A DNA stretch of 64,000 nucleotides from Lingula anatina (taxonomy: Eukaryota > Brachiopoda > Lingulata > Lingulida > Lingulidae): assembly GCF_001039355.2 (NCBI RefSeq), contig NW_019775454.1, positions 62,001 through 126,000 of the forward strand, given 5' to 3'. The notes beneath the pieces are model-generated. The model was not told the DNA's origin, searched no databases, and saw only the letters and a list, made by a program, of their open reading frames with translations. A program made the translations under genes and the position numbers. Positions within the stretch are counted from its first letter, which is position 1. Each line of letters starts with the position of its first letter. This document shows positions 49,901 through 62,159 of the stretch, one piece after another.

Positions 49901-50927
49901 AATCCCTCACAACACTTGGATTAGAATGTTTTATTCCATTTTTTAATTGATGATTTAGATTTAAAAGACTTGCCAGTTTTTAGAATGCCATGTCTTCCTG
50001 TACATTTCAGAACTATGTCAGGTACTTTAAGGGCAAAATTGGGAAAGATTCCTTGCTTTTCAAATATGTACACATAGTAAATACAACTTATTTGTTTATA
50101 TTGTTTTCTCTGAATTCTGTCAAATATAAAGCTTTTTGCTCATAGACATTGGACTAAATGCTCTGTCCATTTCATATTGGTCATTGTTATTGCTAGGTTT
50201 CCTTGCTAACATAGGTAATTTAAAAAAGAATATCACTTATTAGTTGCTGCCACCAACACAAGACCATTATTGGATTATCTTTCAATGAAAAGTCAAACAA
50301 TTCAATGCATATCTATATCTTTACAAACAGACATGATTCAGAAAGTTCACTGGTCAAAATTTGTTTTAACCAACAAGGTCTACAGGTCCACTAGCTGAAA
50401 TGTCAAGAGAATCAAACAAAGGTGTTGCTATAGTGCTTCATAATGGAAACTCTTTCAACTTTTTTCTTGATAGAAATTACCCTTGCACCACAGGTTCAGT
50501 GAACTTCAAAACAAACTTGAAAGAGTGTCTGGTCAATGAACTTCTTTTGTCGAAGGCCTTCATAGCCATCATTATAGGAACCCCGAAAGCTGAATATTCT
50601 AACAAAGAGGATACACCCCATACATAGCAGTTAAAACAGCGTAAATTTACGCAACAAATTCGTATAGCGTTCGATCGTATTTACACATCACATCACAGAG
50701 AGAGGAATCAACTACATGCTATCTGTATACTACATAGCCAACACTGCAATTTCGGAACAATCACCACATGCTAAAAAGTGCATAGTCAATAAAACTCGTC
50801 AGACGGGTATCACACAAAACAGGAAAGGCCTGCTGATAAACCTAAAAAAATCGAAGTGGTTTAATACATTTCTAAGAGAGCAACTTCATACTTACATCAC
50901 TACACGTGAAATAATTGCAGAAACCAT
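30001..50927 (-). CDS. Receptor expression-enhancing protein of the REEP1-4 subfamily
   Basis: The nine minus-strand exons are 50927-50896, 47210-47138, 43665-43589, 41231-41111, 40333-40220, 37715-37589, 34815-34711, 32807-32737 and 30084-30001. They join in phase to 267 residues. REEP1-4 proteins are hairpin membrane proteins of the tubular ER that bend membrane and link it to microtubules. The start [20 protein letters not shown] parallels vertebrate MVSWIISR. Residues 36-90 hold the TB2/DP1/HVA22 hairpin ([39 protein letters not shown]) and then [20 protein letters not shown] (151-157) matches the conserved serine motif of REEP1-4. Residues about 183-216 are a charged coil ([19 protein letters not shown]), and the tail is basic and Ser/Thr-rich. 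Two adjacent ATGs (50930 and 50927) are in frame; the second aligns with the family. Exon 7 has two donors three bases apart (GTGGTGGGT), so one Gly may vary. The gene is head-to-head with KDM3. Which REEP1-4 member it is cannot be said; it may predate their split. Confidence 0.95.
33351..33413. repeat. (ATAA)n microsatellite
   Basis: A pure AAAT/ATAA tetranucleotide tract of about 63 bases lies in the REEP intron between exons 7 and 8. Shorter similar tracts occur near 38800 and 42080. Confidence 0.95.
33677..33925. mobile_element. PIF/Harbinger-like palindromic MITE, copy 2
   Basis: The element spans 33680-33922 (243 bases), flanked by TAA on both sides. It begins GGCTTCGTTCACATCCAATG and ends with the inverse. 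It is a near-complete palindrome centred in repeated AGTTACTATA sequence. It is in REEP intron 7. Confidence 0.88.
36486..36707. mobile_element. Second MITE family (ATAGATTNTAGATCGAYCTA), copy 1
   Basis: The element spans 36489-36704 (216 bases) and is flanked by TTA on both sides. The left end reads CCCCATTTCCATAGATTAG; the right end is the inverse of CTGTTCCCATAGATTTTAG. Inner repeats of TTAGATCGACCTA follow the left end. It is in REEP intron 6 and related to 49557-49718. Confidence 0.75.
39641..39912. mobile_element. MITE with about 46-base terminal inverted repeats and ATTCT target duplication
   Basis: The element spans 39646-39907 (262 bases) and is flanked by ATTCT at 39641-39645 and 39908-39912. 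The termini start CAGGCCTACCCAACTACCAG and pair with the right end over about 46 bases with only a mismatch or two (CTCGGCACC versus CTCAGCACC). It is noncoding and in REEP intron 5. The ORF overlapping it is an artefact of the palindrome. Confidence 0.88.
45289..45551. mobile_element. PIF/Harbinger-like palindromic MITE, copy 3
   Basis: The element spans 45292-45548 (257 bases), flanked by TTA on both sides. It begins GGCTTCGTTCACATGCAATG. It is nearly identical to copy 2 over the arms and centre, with the same AACTTATAGT-like loop. It is in REEP intron 2. Confidence 0.88.
49448..49475. repeat. Poly-A tract
   Basis: A pure A run of about 28 bases in REEP intron 1. A run of similar length occurs at 37878-37902. 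Confidence 0.9.
49557..49718. mobile_element. Second MITE family, copy 2 (left end degenerate)
   Basis: The right portion (GTAATCTAGTGAGACTCCCC, then GATCGATCTAAAATCTATGG) matches 36640-36704, and the centre (TAGTAGGCGGGAC) matches too. The left end is rearranged, with a partial duplication of AGAGATTTAGATCGA. It is in REEP intron 1. Confidence 0.7.
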
Positions 50928-50930
50928 CAT

Positions 50931-51582
50931 AAACAACTGGTTATTACAAGTCAGCTACAAGGTATGAGTTCTCTAAAGGCAGCAAAATATTACAGCCAAA
51001 AATTTTTCAGTTGCACTCTGTGTCGGCCATTTTGAATGTTTACGTCAGCTGTCATGTGACTTTGGAATTTTTTTTGAAACAAAGCACCAGGTTGCAAATT
51101 TTATGGCGTAATAGAACAAAATAAATCTTAAATATACAAAGTATTCAAAATTATTTAAACACTGCGGTTTTCTTTGGCAATTCATACTTGGATTGTGCAT
51201 ACGTTGTATCGGATCAGTCTCATCTTGTAACCAGCCATGACGGGCCAAAATACACAAAGTAGTTACTCAAGATACCATCCAACGGTTTATTTACTTGGGT
51301 TAAACGTACATTTCTGTTGCATTACTTATTACAGGTTACAATGATGTACTTTTCTACATTATAGTCCTGTCTGAGAGTTATTTTCTATGGAACTATTTTC
51401 GTGCACTGGTTGATCGCGGAAGAACATTACAAATAACTTTTTGACCTTTCGACCCAGGAAATAGTTCCAAAACAGTATCGTTCCGCACCATCATCATAGG
51501 AGTGGAAACATTCCTGAAAATTTTGACTGTTTTTGTTTTATTTACCTGTCTATTGGGACATTATGGATACGTTTGAAGAGAC
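50931..51582. promoter_or_regulatory. Candidate bidirectional promoter between REEP and KDM3
   Basis: The start codons of the divergent genes are only about 650 bases apart (50927 minus, 51583 plus). Inside are a CRE-like TTACGTCA (51040-51047; TGACGTAA on the minus strand) and GGCCATTTTGAATG (51025-51038), similar to a YY1 site. No TATA box is evident. Shared regulation is inferred from geometry and motifs. Confidence 0.45.
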
Positions 51583-51738
51583 ATGGCGCTAAAATATCGA
51601 GAAGAGTTGGTTGGAAAGCGTTTCCTTTCTGTCAGGAGCCCCTCGCGGTTAAAATTAAGCAAGATCCATGAATGGGAATGGCGGGCTGGCATAGTGCGAT
51701 CAGTAACTCATAAGAACTACACACAGCCAGATCTTCAG
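51583..51738 (+). CDS. First coding exon of a KDM3/JMJD1-family histone H3K9 demethylase
   Basis: ATG at 51583 opens 52 codons ending at a GTAAGC donor (51739), phase 0. The peptide has LVGKRFLSVRS near the start and EWEWRAGIVRSVTHKNYTQ, then PDLQ at the end. This matches the N-terminus of KDM3A/KDM3B/JMJD1C, which share an LVG(K/R)RFL block, a W..G.(I/V)RAVSH block and a terminal DL just before the VEFD segment. Family members remove methyl groups from H3K9 through a C-terminal JmjC domain; that domain is not in the window. The following intron is very long or the next exon is unrecognised. The identification rests on this one exon plus the REEP neighbour, which supports it strongly. Which KDM3 member it is cannot be said. 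Confidence 0.8.
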
Positions 51739-52947
51739 GTAAGCTTTTCTGAACGTTTCTTTGTTTCAAATTCTCATTTTTCATCACCTCGTTAATCTCT
51801 TGAATTTAAATATCATACTTATGTGTAGTTTATTCCAACCCCGTGCATAGTTCCAGAGGTTTGAATGTGAAGGAATGACCCAAGTTGTAGTGTTGCTGTT
51901 GTACCACCACCACATTCCCTCAGCTGATCAATTTTCATAGGCCTGACTGTGCCTGTGCGTTGTATTAAGCCAGTCTCACGTGCCTGTGAAAATGTGGAGT
52001 AACTGAGTACCTTGTAATGACATCATTAGTAAATTTGTACTCCTGGATATTTTGGTAATGTTGTTGTATACGTTTTTAAAGTAAACTTTGAACTGAGTCT
52101 TTAGTACACCCTTCAAGTCATAGGTCTGAGAAAGTAATTTTATTATTACTTCATATTTAAATCACTATATACAGGGTTAAGTTGTGAAAGTACAATTTTT
52201 CTAGGCCCTTTAACAATCCTGCAGTACTTCATAACCACCACTGTGTTGGGCACCAAACTCAAAAATACCCTTCAGTTACATTTTTTTCTGAGTAAGATGA
52301 GTGAACAGTTCAATGCAGTATTATATTTCCGCATAGTATAAAAACAATCTTGTGGGTGGTGGTGGTGGATTTTCAAAAGTTCGTTCTTTGAAAATAATAA
52401 GGGATATAATTTGTTTTTAAACATTTGTACAAGATGTAGTAATTTAAAACAAAGGTACTTTTATAAAATTAAGACACTAGAAATCTTTCTTGGTGTCCCC
52501 TTATAAGTTCCAGCAAGTATCATTTTTTTATTTGTTGCTTTTGGTAACTAGTTGAAGGGTAAAGAATGATAACAAATACTTGATATTTATATTAAGTTAG
52601 GAGCTATAATTTGACCTGGGAAAATGCAGTGTTTGATATAATTCATTTTCTTTCAGGTATGTGGAGTATACTTTTAATATTAGCTACATTGGAATTATTG
52701 ATAGTAAATTAAAATATATACCTAACAGTTGCATTGTTGTTATCATATAACTAGCAAAACAGCTTAAAGTCACAAAGTGTAGGATTTTAAGCACCTTAAG
52801 CATATATTTCCTTTCTTGTTCATCTTATCTGAAAGTAATAGATTTAAACATATTTAAATGACATAAAATAATGTCACAGAAGATGGTCAGATTTCAAATT
52901 TACCACCTTGCTCCCTGTTAACCATCTTGAGTTATTTAAAAGTGCAG

Positions 52948-53019
52948 TATGTAGAAGTCAGTATGAGAAATGAGCTTGAACGAATGGCAGAATTTGAAGA
53001 CAAACTCTTAATAGTGTTG
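52948..53019 (+). CDS. Weak candidate second exon of the KDM3 gene
   Basis: Seventy-two bases between a GCAG acceptor and a GTAAGG donor are open in phase 0, matching the phase of exon 1. They encode YVEVSMRNELERMAEFEDKL then LIVL. The first residues (YVEV) echo the family's YVEF, but the Trp residues expected next are missing, so this may be a chance open stretch. Confidence 0.2.
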
Positions 53020-56000
53020 GTAAGGTACTTATTTATTTTCACAAATAGCTACTCAATTCAGGAGAGTGTCAGAAAAAAAAAATCACAGGTTGGAAACTAT
53101 ATGAAAATTACCAATTTTCATAGGAAAATTAGTTATATGTGACTTTTGTGGGAAATCCTTTACCACACTACTTTAAAAAATCAATTCCTGCTTGTGACAG
53201 TTTTGAAGCCTAGGCTTCTTGAGCAACAAGAAAGATAACTGAATTATGGCATGAAATAATGAATTGCAATGGAAATATATAAAATTAAATATATTTATTG
53301 ACTTCATGATAATATGAGGATATATGAGTAAAATTTTCTTGGAAATCTATGTTTTTTCTAGTTTGACAATTAAGTCTGATTTTATATATATAAATAGATG
53401 ATAGATAATAAATTGAATAGATGAAATATGGGTCTTGAGGTCAGCCATATTTCTTATGGCTACAAAGGGTTAAATTGACCTTTGTTTGGGTGGGTATGTA
53501 CCTTATGGGATAACCTGTTTTTAAGTAGGACTGAAAATAAAGAAATACTAAACTTATTACTGGATGATCTTTATGCGTTTCTTCTATATATGGATATCCT
53601 GTCTGGAATAGCTTTGAAATCTCCTGGTAAAGTATTTACAAACAATTAATTTGCAGAATATACAGTTGTCTGGAGTCTAAGTAAAAACAAAAAAGAACGG
53701 AGGAGTTTTACACCACCTTAGTTGCAGATTGTTTTTTTCTTAAGCAGCTTTAGGCCAGTTCAGTAACATATTAGCTTGTATGCTATATCAGCAAATTTTG
53801 AATAAAAATATTGTAGAAAAAGGAACCAAAATAAGTATATTTGATTGTATCATGTTACATTATATTATTCAGTATAATGTCAAAATATAAAGCAATATGA
53901 TTTTTTGACATGAGTGTAAAAAGTTATGTTTACATGAGAAAGTTTATCACAAGATAGTTGTCATAACACGGTAGTGTTTTACACAAAAACTTAGTTGTTG
54001 ATTTTCTTTACAGATTTTAAGTCAAATGAAGTGATGCTGTCTTTTTTTTAGGGTTGTCTCAAATAACTCGGTACTTCTAAGTGTGGCACATGGTCTGTGG
54101 ATATGGAAAGAATGCCTCTGGGTCAGAGGTGCTCAGTTTTGAGTGACACAGAACAGCTACCAGATCAATGTCTTATTATTTTGTCCAGTATTGACATACA
54201 TTAGTCATTGTTACTGCTTTTCATTTTACACTGGATCCATATTATTCCTAACCAAATAGCTGGCATTCCAGGTCTGATTACAAGAAGCGGTGTGTGTGGA
54301 TACATATATCCCTATGTTCATTTCAGTAAGAGCCATGTGTGGTAATGGGACTTTATAAGGCAAATAGAACAACAGAACTCTGAATGAGTCAAGTGTGAAT
54401 ACTATTTGATTGCACTAATGAAAAGGAAAATTTTGCTGGGGGAATAAATTTGTTTCAGAGGCTTAAACTAACAACATGGAAATAATTGTTGTTTGTTTAA
54501 GATATGTTTTGAGTGAATCAGAAAATATTTACTGTAAATCTTTTATTTGTCTATATAGACTATTTTCAACAAATTTCTCCAATATCAGGGATTTATTATA
54601 AAGTATCATAAATCTCGTGTTGAGAAGCCCATTTATCTTAAGTGCCAAGTTGCGTCAGCTACCATATAACTGGGTTGAAGAGGGATTACTTCATGGATCA
54701 CCACATTGTCTTTCTGATAATTCACGTGAACTTTTATTAGATCTTTTCATTTGGATTCAAATGCCAGGTCACATGGTTAGTTTATGATACTGTGTCAGCT
54801 ATTTATTTAAGATTAGCATTGGCCTTAAAGATTTACCTGCTTAAATTATGGCAACCATGCTTAAAAGTATATTGTATGTGTTTGAAAATGGCCCAAAGTA
54901 ATATTTTTCTGTCTACATCTCCTGTATAGCTTACATTTACTTATTCTGGCCTTAGAAATGATCAAACCTTCCTTCTGAAGTGTCATGAAGACCATGCTAG
55001 TCTCATTGTCTGACCAGACATTTAACACTAAAATATTTAATTTAAAAGACATGAAAATGCAGTGATAGACAATAATCAGTGAATTACAGATTTTTTTTTC
55101 CTGTGGAAATAAGATTTGGTAGAGAAATCCTAAATGGGATGCCCTCAATCACTGTCTAAAAGCAAAGCATGTTGGGAAAACCCTCTTTTAAATTGACCTT
55201 GGAGTGTTAACCCTTTGAGGAAAGGGCAGCTTGGATTGTACTGCAGCAAGGAAACATCTAGACAAAAAAAAATAGAGAAATGGATCTTGTTCTAATCATC
55301 AAAAGGACTGAAAAGTCTGATGAAATGCAATTTATGAAGAGGCCAGCTTGTTTTATATAGAAATGATACCATAACAGTATTTCATGGAGAGGCCTTTTGT
55401 TTTTGCTGCATATTTGCATTGCATTTCATATACCATCAAGTCATTTACGATATCTGTGTTTACATATAGTTATTTTAGTTATAGCTATTCGATTTCAACA
55501 GTAGTTTGAAAGGGACAAAATGTGAGATTTCATACACCTGTTTTTGTGGAACTTGTCTGAATGTAATATATATATATATATAATCATTTTGTCCTGTTTC
55601 TAATGAGAACAATAGTGAGCATGCTTAACGGAAAGTAAGATTAGCAAAAGGTGTTCACTACCTGTATTGACCACAATTCAATTGCAGTTAACTTGACCAG
55701 TGATTACTTAGTTTGAATAGCCCTATTAAGAAAAAAACAACATGGTCCACTTTTTACAAATTGTAATCATCGTAAAAAAATTATCTTTCAGTTGCAGGGT
55801 ATTGGTATTTTCCCTCTGCTTTATCTTAAATTTAAAATTCTGATGATTAATTGCTTAAGTTTTGATGTTTTTCACGCGAAATACTGTTAGAACAGTTTTT
55901 AAGGACAGGAATTGGCTGTATTTATAACAGGAGAAATTTTATAAATCTTGGTATGTACACATATTTCAGTAGAATCTTCATGAAAACATGCTTGTGATTC

Positions 56001-56341
56001 ATTTCAAGTGCAATATACCTCACCTCATAGCTCCTAGACTTGAATTAATTATACAGCAACCACACATATAATTTGCATTTAAATGTCTACTTAATGAATT
56101 TCTACAAGAAAAATTATGCATAACCTTACCTTCCTTAAAGGATCCATATTTTTTGTCTACATTGACAAAGGTGGGGTCATTGTTTTTTGAGTTTGACACA
56201 TGACATGTCTAAAAAGCCATTGTTGCTTTTTCAAAGACCCTTCTTGAAAGGATTTTTACAATTTTGTGTAAATAAAATTTATATTGTTGACTTTTTTTTT
56301 TTGAACATTTACAATTCCAAAAGGGTTATTTAACATAGCTT

Positions 56342-56511
56342 GGGTAGTGCTAACACTCGCCAATTTAGCCAAATGCTAAAACTGACTTAAATTGGCTAAA
56401 GAAAAAGGACTTGATTTGACATGTTTTAGCCAAATTATAACCATTTTGATAACAAATTGACAAAAATGTGGTGATTTGGCTAAGTGAAAAAAAATTGCTA
56501 GCGCTACCCCA
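56342..56511. mobile_element. MITE-like inverted repeat (GGGTAGYGCTARCA ends)
   Basis: The left arm GGGTAGTGCTAACACTCGCC and right arm TTGCTAGCGCTACCCC are inverted copies. TTTAGCCAAAT and ATTTGGCTAA repeat inside both halves. The element is about 170 bases, noncoding. Confidence 0.7.
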
Positions 56512-56787
56512 GCATAGAAACAAAGAATTACTATGATTTAAACCTTAATTTGACAAACAAATGTGATTACATATACCATATACACTATCCCCATATTGTA
56601 TTTATTTCTTAATTTGTAGAAATTTGTTGTACTAGAATAACACTGCCAGCTGGTAATCTGTGTGGAATGTTGGTCCCTGTTGCTGTATCTTGAGGTCTAT
56701 AAATTTGTTTGTATTGACAAATTTTGCCTGGAGTTCTGTTTAATGCCAGTCTGTGGACCCACCATGGTAAGATTATTTAGAAGCATC

Positions 56788-57275
56788 TTATGCCCTGTTC
56801 ACACTACGTTCATTTATCCAGATAAATAGAAAATCGAGTCACTGATGGAAAATATGTGTAGTATGAAAGTAGAGGATTTATGCAACAGTTTCTCAAAATT
56901 GGAGTTTTTGATAGCCATTGGAATAACCCAACAGAACTAGCACCTTTTTAGGGTCTTACTGCCAATGTGCATACAAAAAGTGCAGCAAATTTCTTTTGTG
57001 GCCTTTTGCTATTTAAATGTGACTGTCCAATTGTTTTTTGAGATGTATTTGATGATACAAATGAACACAAACAGCAAAAAAGAATGTATAAATATAGCAG
57101 TAAATAGTGCCATATTTTTGCATGCAAAGGGTTTTCCTGTGTGGCATATTCACAAATAATCCAGCACTTAGATTTTCAGCGTGTTTGGTTTTTCTTTGAG
57201 TGAATCAGATTTTTAACCAGAAATTTTAATTTGAAAAACCCAGATTTTTCATCTGGTGGTGTGAACAGGGCATAA
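56788..57275. mobile_element. Nonautonomous DNA transposon with TGCCCTGTTCACAC ends
   Basis: The left end TGCCCTGTTCACACTACG (56791) and the right end GTGTGAACAGGGCA (to 57272) are inverted; the flanks are TTA and TAA. The interior (about 480 bases) has only short ORFs. A TWA target is plausible but the two flanks are not identical, so the duplication is unproven. Confidence 0.65.
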
Positions 57276-60200
57276 GAGAGAGAATCAGACTGCCTGTTGA
57301 GATGATGGGTACAAAATTAAATCGACCTAACTTGACTGGAAACACTGCTTCAATGCGGGTGACATAAGTAGGGCAAGATAGGGTTAAAATGGCATGTCAG
57401 TAATTGAATATTCAACTGATACTTCTCCCTTTGTCCTTCAAAGTAGCCTGTGTGTAAACTGCTGGGTGAGGTATGGCCCAAGATGCGACATGAACTACTC
57501 AGTTTATCAGGCTGTTGTATCAGCATTCATAAATGGACAGTCACTATCAAGTGTCAGAAGTATTACTGGGGTCAAGTGTATATGCTTTCAATTCAGAGGG
57601 CATTTAGGTTTAGACCATGTGCAGTGTTATTAATTTTACATACTTTGTATATTGTTAGAAATAGTAAACAGACTTACTAATACATGGCAAGATGCATCTT
57701 GTGCAGTGTCATGAAAAGAGCAGCACCATATGTGTATTTGTAGCCCTTAACTTAAGTTAGAGCTTTGTTAGTGTTCAAAATGCATAAATCTAAGCCTTAC
57801 TAAAAATGAGTTTGTTGATGACAGTTAACATTATGGGAATTTTCTTCTTACTACATGTAAAGTGTGCGCATTATTGTTCTTTTAAGAACAATAATGGTAC
57901 AAACTAGGGATGATTGTAAATGTTTTTGAAATATTTAGTTTACCCAAAAAGAGAAGTGTTTCCATTAAAAAAGACACTGCATGTGTGACTATTTTGTAAA
58001 TATTCCTCAAAGTATGATAAATTGCCTAATATTATGCACATACGTTCTAAATTGAAACTTTGGCCTAGCTTAGGAATTAACTCCATAGAATCCTAGTCCA
58101 GATCTGGGTTTATTTGGACCATGGGCAGGGATATGTAGTCTGCACACATTAGAATAGTTCACCCCCAGGACCATGACCAGGCCTTCACCTCAGTCAAAAT
58201 TGTGAGTGTGAATAGCCTAAATGTCTCAATTGTTAGATATATATGTTTTTATGCAGCTACCATTATTGTCTGATTTTATGTATTTAAGCAAATTTATTGA
58301 GACTATATTTTTGTACATTATCCGTGCAATATATTACATTTTAATGTATCACTGTTAGAAGTAATTTAGATAAAAATGGATGAAATAATATTTATAATTA
58401 TTAAAAAATGTGTAACTTTTTGTTTTACTGAAAGAGTCTTGTTTTAAACAGAAGGCTCTCTGTAAAAGAATGTATTTTAATGAGGTTGAACTGTCTGGAT
58501 GGATATAACCATTTCTTCACTCTGAATACCATTCCTACCATAGTTATGAATGAGGCCATATTGAGTCAAACTGGTTTAAAGGGCAGGTCCAGCAGGTGCC
58601 CTTCCACAAGTAGTGGGCCATTCCATATTATGCAGTCTAGATATCTGATAGTTCAAAAGATCACTAGGTCAGCATTTTGCTCTTTGTGGCTCTGGTGAGT
58701 AACAGGCATTTGGATCTATAGTACCAAGTAAAGATCCTCTAAATTTTTCTATATTTTTCTCCTGAAAGCCCATAGGAAAGAAACTGTTGTGTAAATTATT
58801 TAGTGTTGAGCCTAGGGATAGAAAAATGACCTTTCTGGTGTTATTCCATGGTAGAAGGGCTCTATTATTCTTCCCATATGTCCCTAAATTGAAATCTATA
58901 GAAAACTAGGGCGACATTCAGTGACTGAAAGCATTATTTTTGGTTTCTTTGTAAACATTACATTGTGGTGGAGAAACAGGTGCAGAAGTTTTGTAATTGA
59001 AAACTTGATATGAGTGCTCTTTGAGGAAAAGGCCTTGTCATCTTTTAAACCTGTCAGGGAAAAGCTTGTCTAAGTGGAATGCTTAACTATCACTTTTGAT
59101 CAGCACAAAGGATTCATGTTTGCAAGGAAGAAGACACTTTTGATTCTGTCTGATAGAGTGCCGATGTCTATGAATATGAATCCCTTCTCCACAGTTGTTT
59201 GCCCAAATGAGTTGTCACTCTTAATAGGCTGATGTTGTATTTCCACAATCCTAACAGATCTAAAAAAATCTGTGCTAAAGGTTTTAAAAATATCATTTAG
59301 AATATGCAATTGCTTTTGGAGTCGGTAGTATACGGGCATATTTTTCAGACCATCATATCAGCCTGGTTTGTTTTCATTTTAGTTGGTTTCAACCTTATTT
59401 GTATGAACAGTGTACGTAAGCTTTATGGTTATGTTTAATACATAGTAGGCAGCAAATCTAATCCTTTTGTTGTCCAACCCATCACCATTTTAATGGAGGG
59501 TAGATGAAAGGAAATTCATGGTCTGAGTTCTGAGTTAAGTCAACCTAACAAGGCTGGCATCAGGACAGCCACACACAGAGCCTGAGTACCACGCTGTGGA
59601 ATTATAACGCACATTGACAGAAATAAGCAGAATAGTTTTACAATTCGGTACTATTTTTAGAGCCAAAATACAGTTAAGATTTGGCATATAAAAATATCTC
59701 TAGCCAATTTGGCCAAGTTCAGGATGTCTAAATTTCCAAAAACTTTGCCACTCTATGGAAGGTATGATCAAACTTGACTCTCTACCAGGGTTGATTGGTG
59801 ATATTTAAAATATTATTGATATATGATATACATTCAGTCAATTGATGAGTGATGAATATATTTTTGAAATTCTGTGCAAAACAGTTTTGCTAGACGTCTG
59901 TGATGAAATCTCAGACAAAACCAATTTTCTAAACTCTGAAGTTAATTCTGTCTTTCACAGTCACTAGGTGTTAAACATTTGTTGCATAATCTCAAGGTCG
60001 GTTATCTGTCTAGCAAACCGGTCACCTGCTTAGGGGGGTTTCCTTTGTCTTTGCATTGTTGACTGAACAAAGCCTACCTAGCTTTTTACAAAGAATCTAT
60101 TTTTTAAAACTTTGCTGACTTTCAATAGCAGTATAAAATGTAAGAGTTTTGATTAGTTCATGAATTAAGAAGTCAATATATTGGACTCACCTGCAAATGA

Positions 60201-61955
60201 TTTTGTATGCTTTTGATATTAAATTATAAAATTTAAGTTAGTTGTGAATGATGTCCCACAGGTCAGTTTTGACTGCAGAAATTAATGTCTTATGATTGGG
60301 GTGTTTTTTATCTTAACAACAAATCATCAAGACGTGATTTTTTTTGTTTGACGAGAGGAAGATTGATGTTAAATATCAAATTTGTTGACATAGTAAGTCA
60401 GATACAGAAAGTCATGGATGACAGAGCCAGGGTCATACAGATATTAAAGTCATATTGGTGACAAAAAAGTCATTAAACGAAGTGCAGTGAAGTTTGAATA
60501 CTACATTGACATAAATAGCAGCTGTGGGGTGTTTGTGTGTCTGAATTATAATTTTTTGTGGTGAGGTTTCCACCCACGCTGCAGGATGTGTGAAGGGAGG
60601 TGGGAAGACCATATAATTAACTGGCATTTTTTTTTTCTAAAGATTCCAATTACCAGCAGATTGAAGAGACAATTCATTTTATGTAGTGTTGGCAGTTGAC
60701 TCCTTACTGTGGATGTCCTTGAAAACACTGTTGCATGATCTACAAGTCATTGTGTTTGTGACTCGACCTTATCCTCAGATAACTTGGTTTTTTTTTTTTC
60801 CGTGAGCTTCTTCAATTGCAGCAGTCTAGAGCAAATAAACTGGTGGGTATGGTAGTGAAAAAGTACCATGCTTATTGGTAGAGTTGAATCTAGATGTATT
60901 TAACAAAAGGGTTTATCTAGCTTTGATATTTATGGGAATTAAATTAGTGTTCATTGATGACTGTTTTATTCTGCTGGCCATAATAGACCCACAATGGTGG
61001 CCATGCCAGCATAGTTTAATACAGATTTATTTTCTAGCTTTGATAACTATTCAACAAGATATTTGACAGGACAGAAAAGATGTATTTGGCAGTCACACAT
61101 AGACTGCTATAACAGTGACAGGTCATAGACCAATGGACTTGTTACAGGTTGAAAAAATTTACAGTGACCTGGCTTAGATACTAGTATTTATTCTTTTCTA
61201 CTGATATGGTTCTGATTCATAGACTGCTTGTAAGCTATACAATTAATATTTCCATACCAGTAAATGGAAAAATTGCTTTGAAAGCAGCACATAGTTGATA
61301 ATTTCTTCGTTAACAGTGTCTTAGGAAGGTTCCAATACAGCTTTGGGAAACTGGTCTTCTGCACTGAGAATTCAGGTTTATATCACAGGTTTTTTTTATC
61401 TTTACGTATTTGGAAGATTATCAAAAATTAAGATTGTATTGGCCCACAATTCACAGTGGGCTACAAATAATTTAGCAAGTAGCATGTGACCTTAGTGAAA
61501 AGCCAAGGCACTGTGGATAATGGTGGTAATATATTGAGGCAGGCCAAGTGACATCCTGTGAAGGTGATATTGTTCCCAGTCTGAGCTTGGCAGTGATGGA
61601 GTCTGTCACATGAAACACTCACTAGAAAAAAAATAACCAAGTCGCTTATGCTATTTGAAAAAATAAATTGAATGTAATTAGGAATTTTAATTATAATTTT
61701 GTATCTTGATTCAGACTGGTGCTGATTCATGTATAGCAACTTCTTTCGGGAGACAATATTCCCATAATTTTTGTTCAGCTGCTTCTCTATAGGCTATAGC
61801 CACAGGTTTATCAGTATGTTGTCATTTCATGTTGATGTTTCTGGAGGTATATTTGCTAGTTTGCTGTATTGATGGGACAATGTCTTAAACTTTTTTTAGT
61901 TAAAATACTAACCACTGGATGATATGTTTCAACATATTTTGAAATGAGAACCAGA

Positions 61956-62159
61956 GGCCTGTTTCACAAAACTAAGATCTTTTGGACAAAGCTTAGACTG
62001 ACTCTGTTCTTAAAACTTTAAGATAAATTTAATGTGTCTGACAACCAAATAGGCTACACTTACCACAGAGAGTAACAAACTTTACTAAAGGATAATGAAT
62101 TGCTCCAAGATTTGTAGTGAAACAAATATAGCCATTCTGACTTTTTGTGAAACAGGTCC
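61956..62159. mobile_element. MITE with GGCCTGTTTCACAAAA ends
   Basis: The left end GGCCTGTTTCACAAAAC and the right end TTTTTGTGAAACAGGTCC are inverted over about 16 bases. The element is about 204 bases, noncoding. A related single end is present at 22345. Confidence 0.7.
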
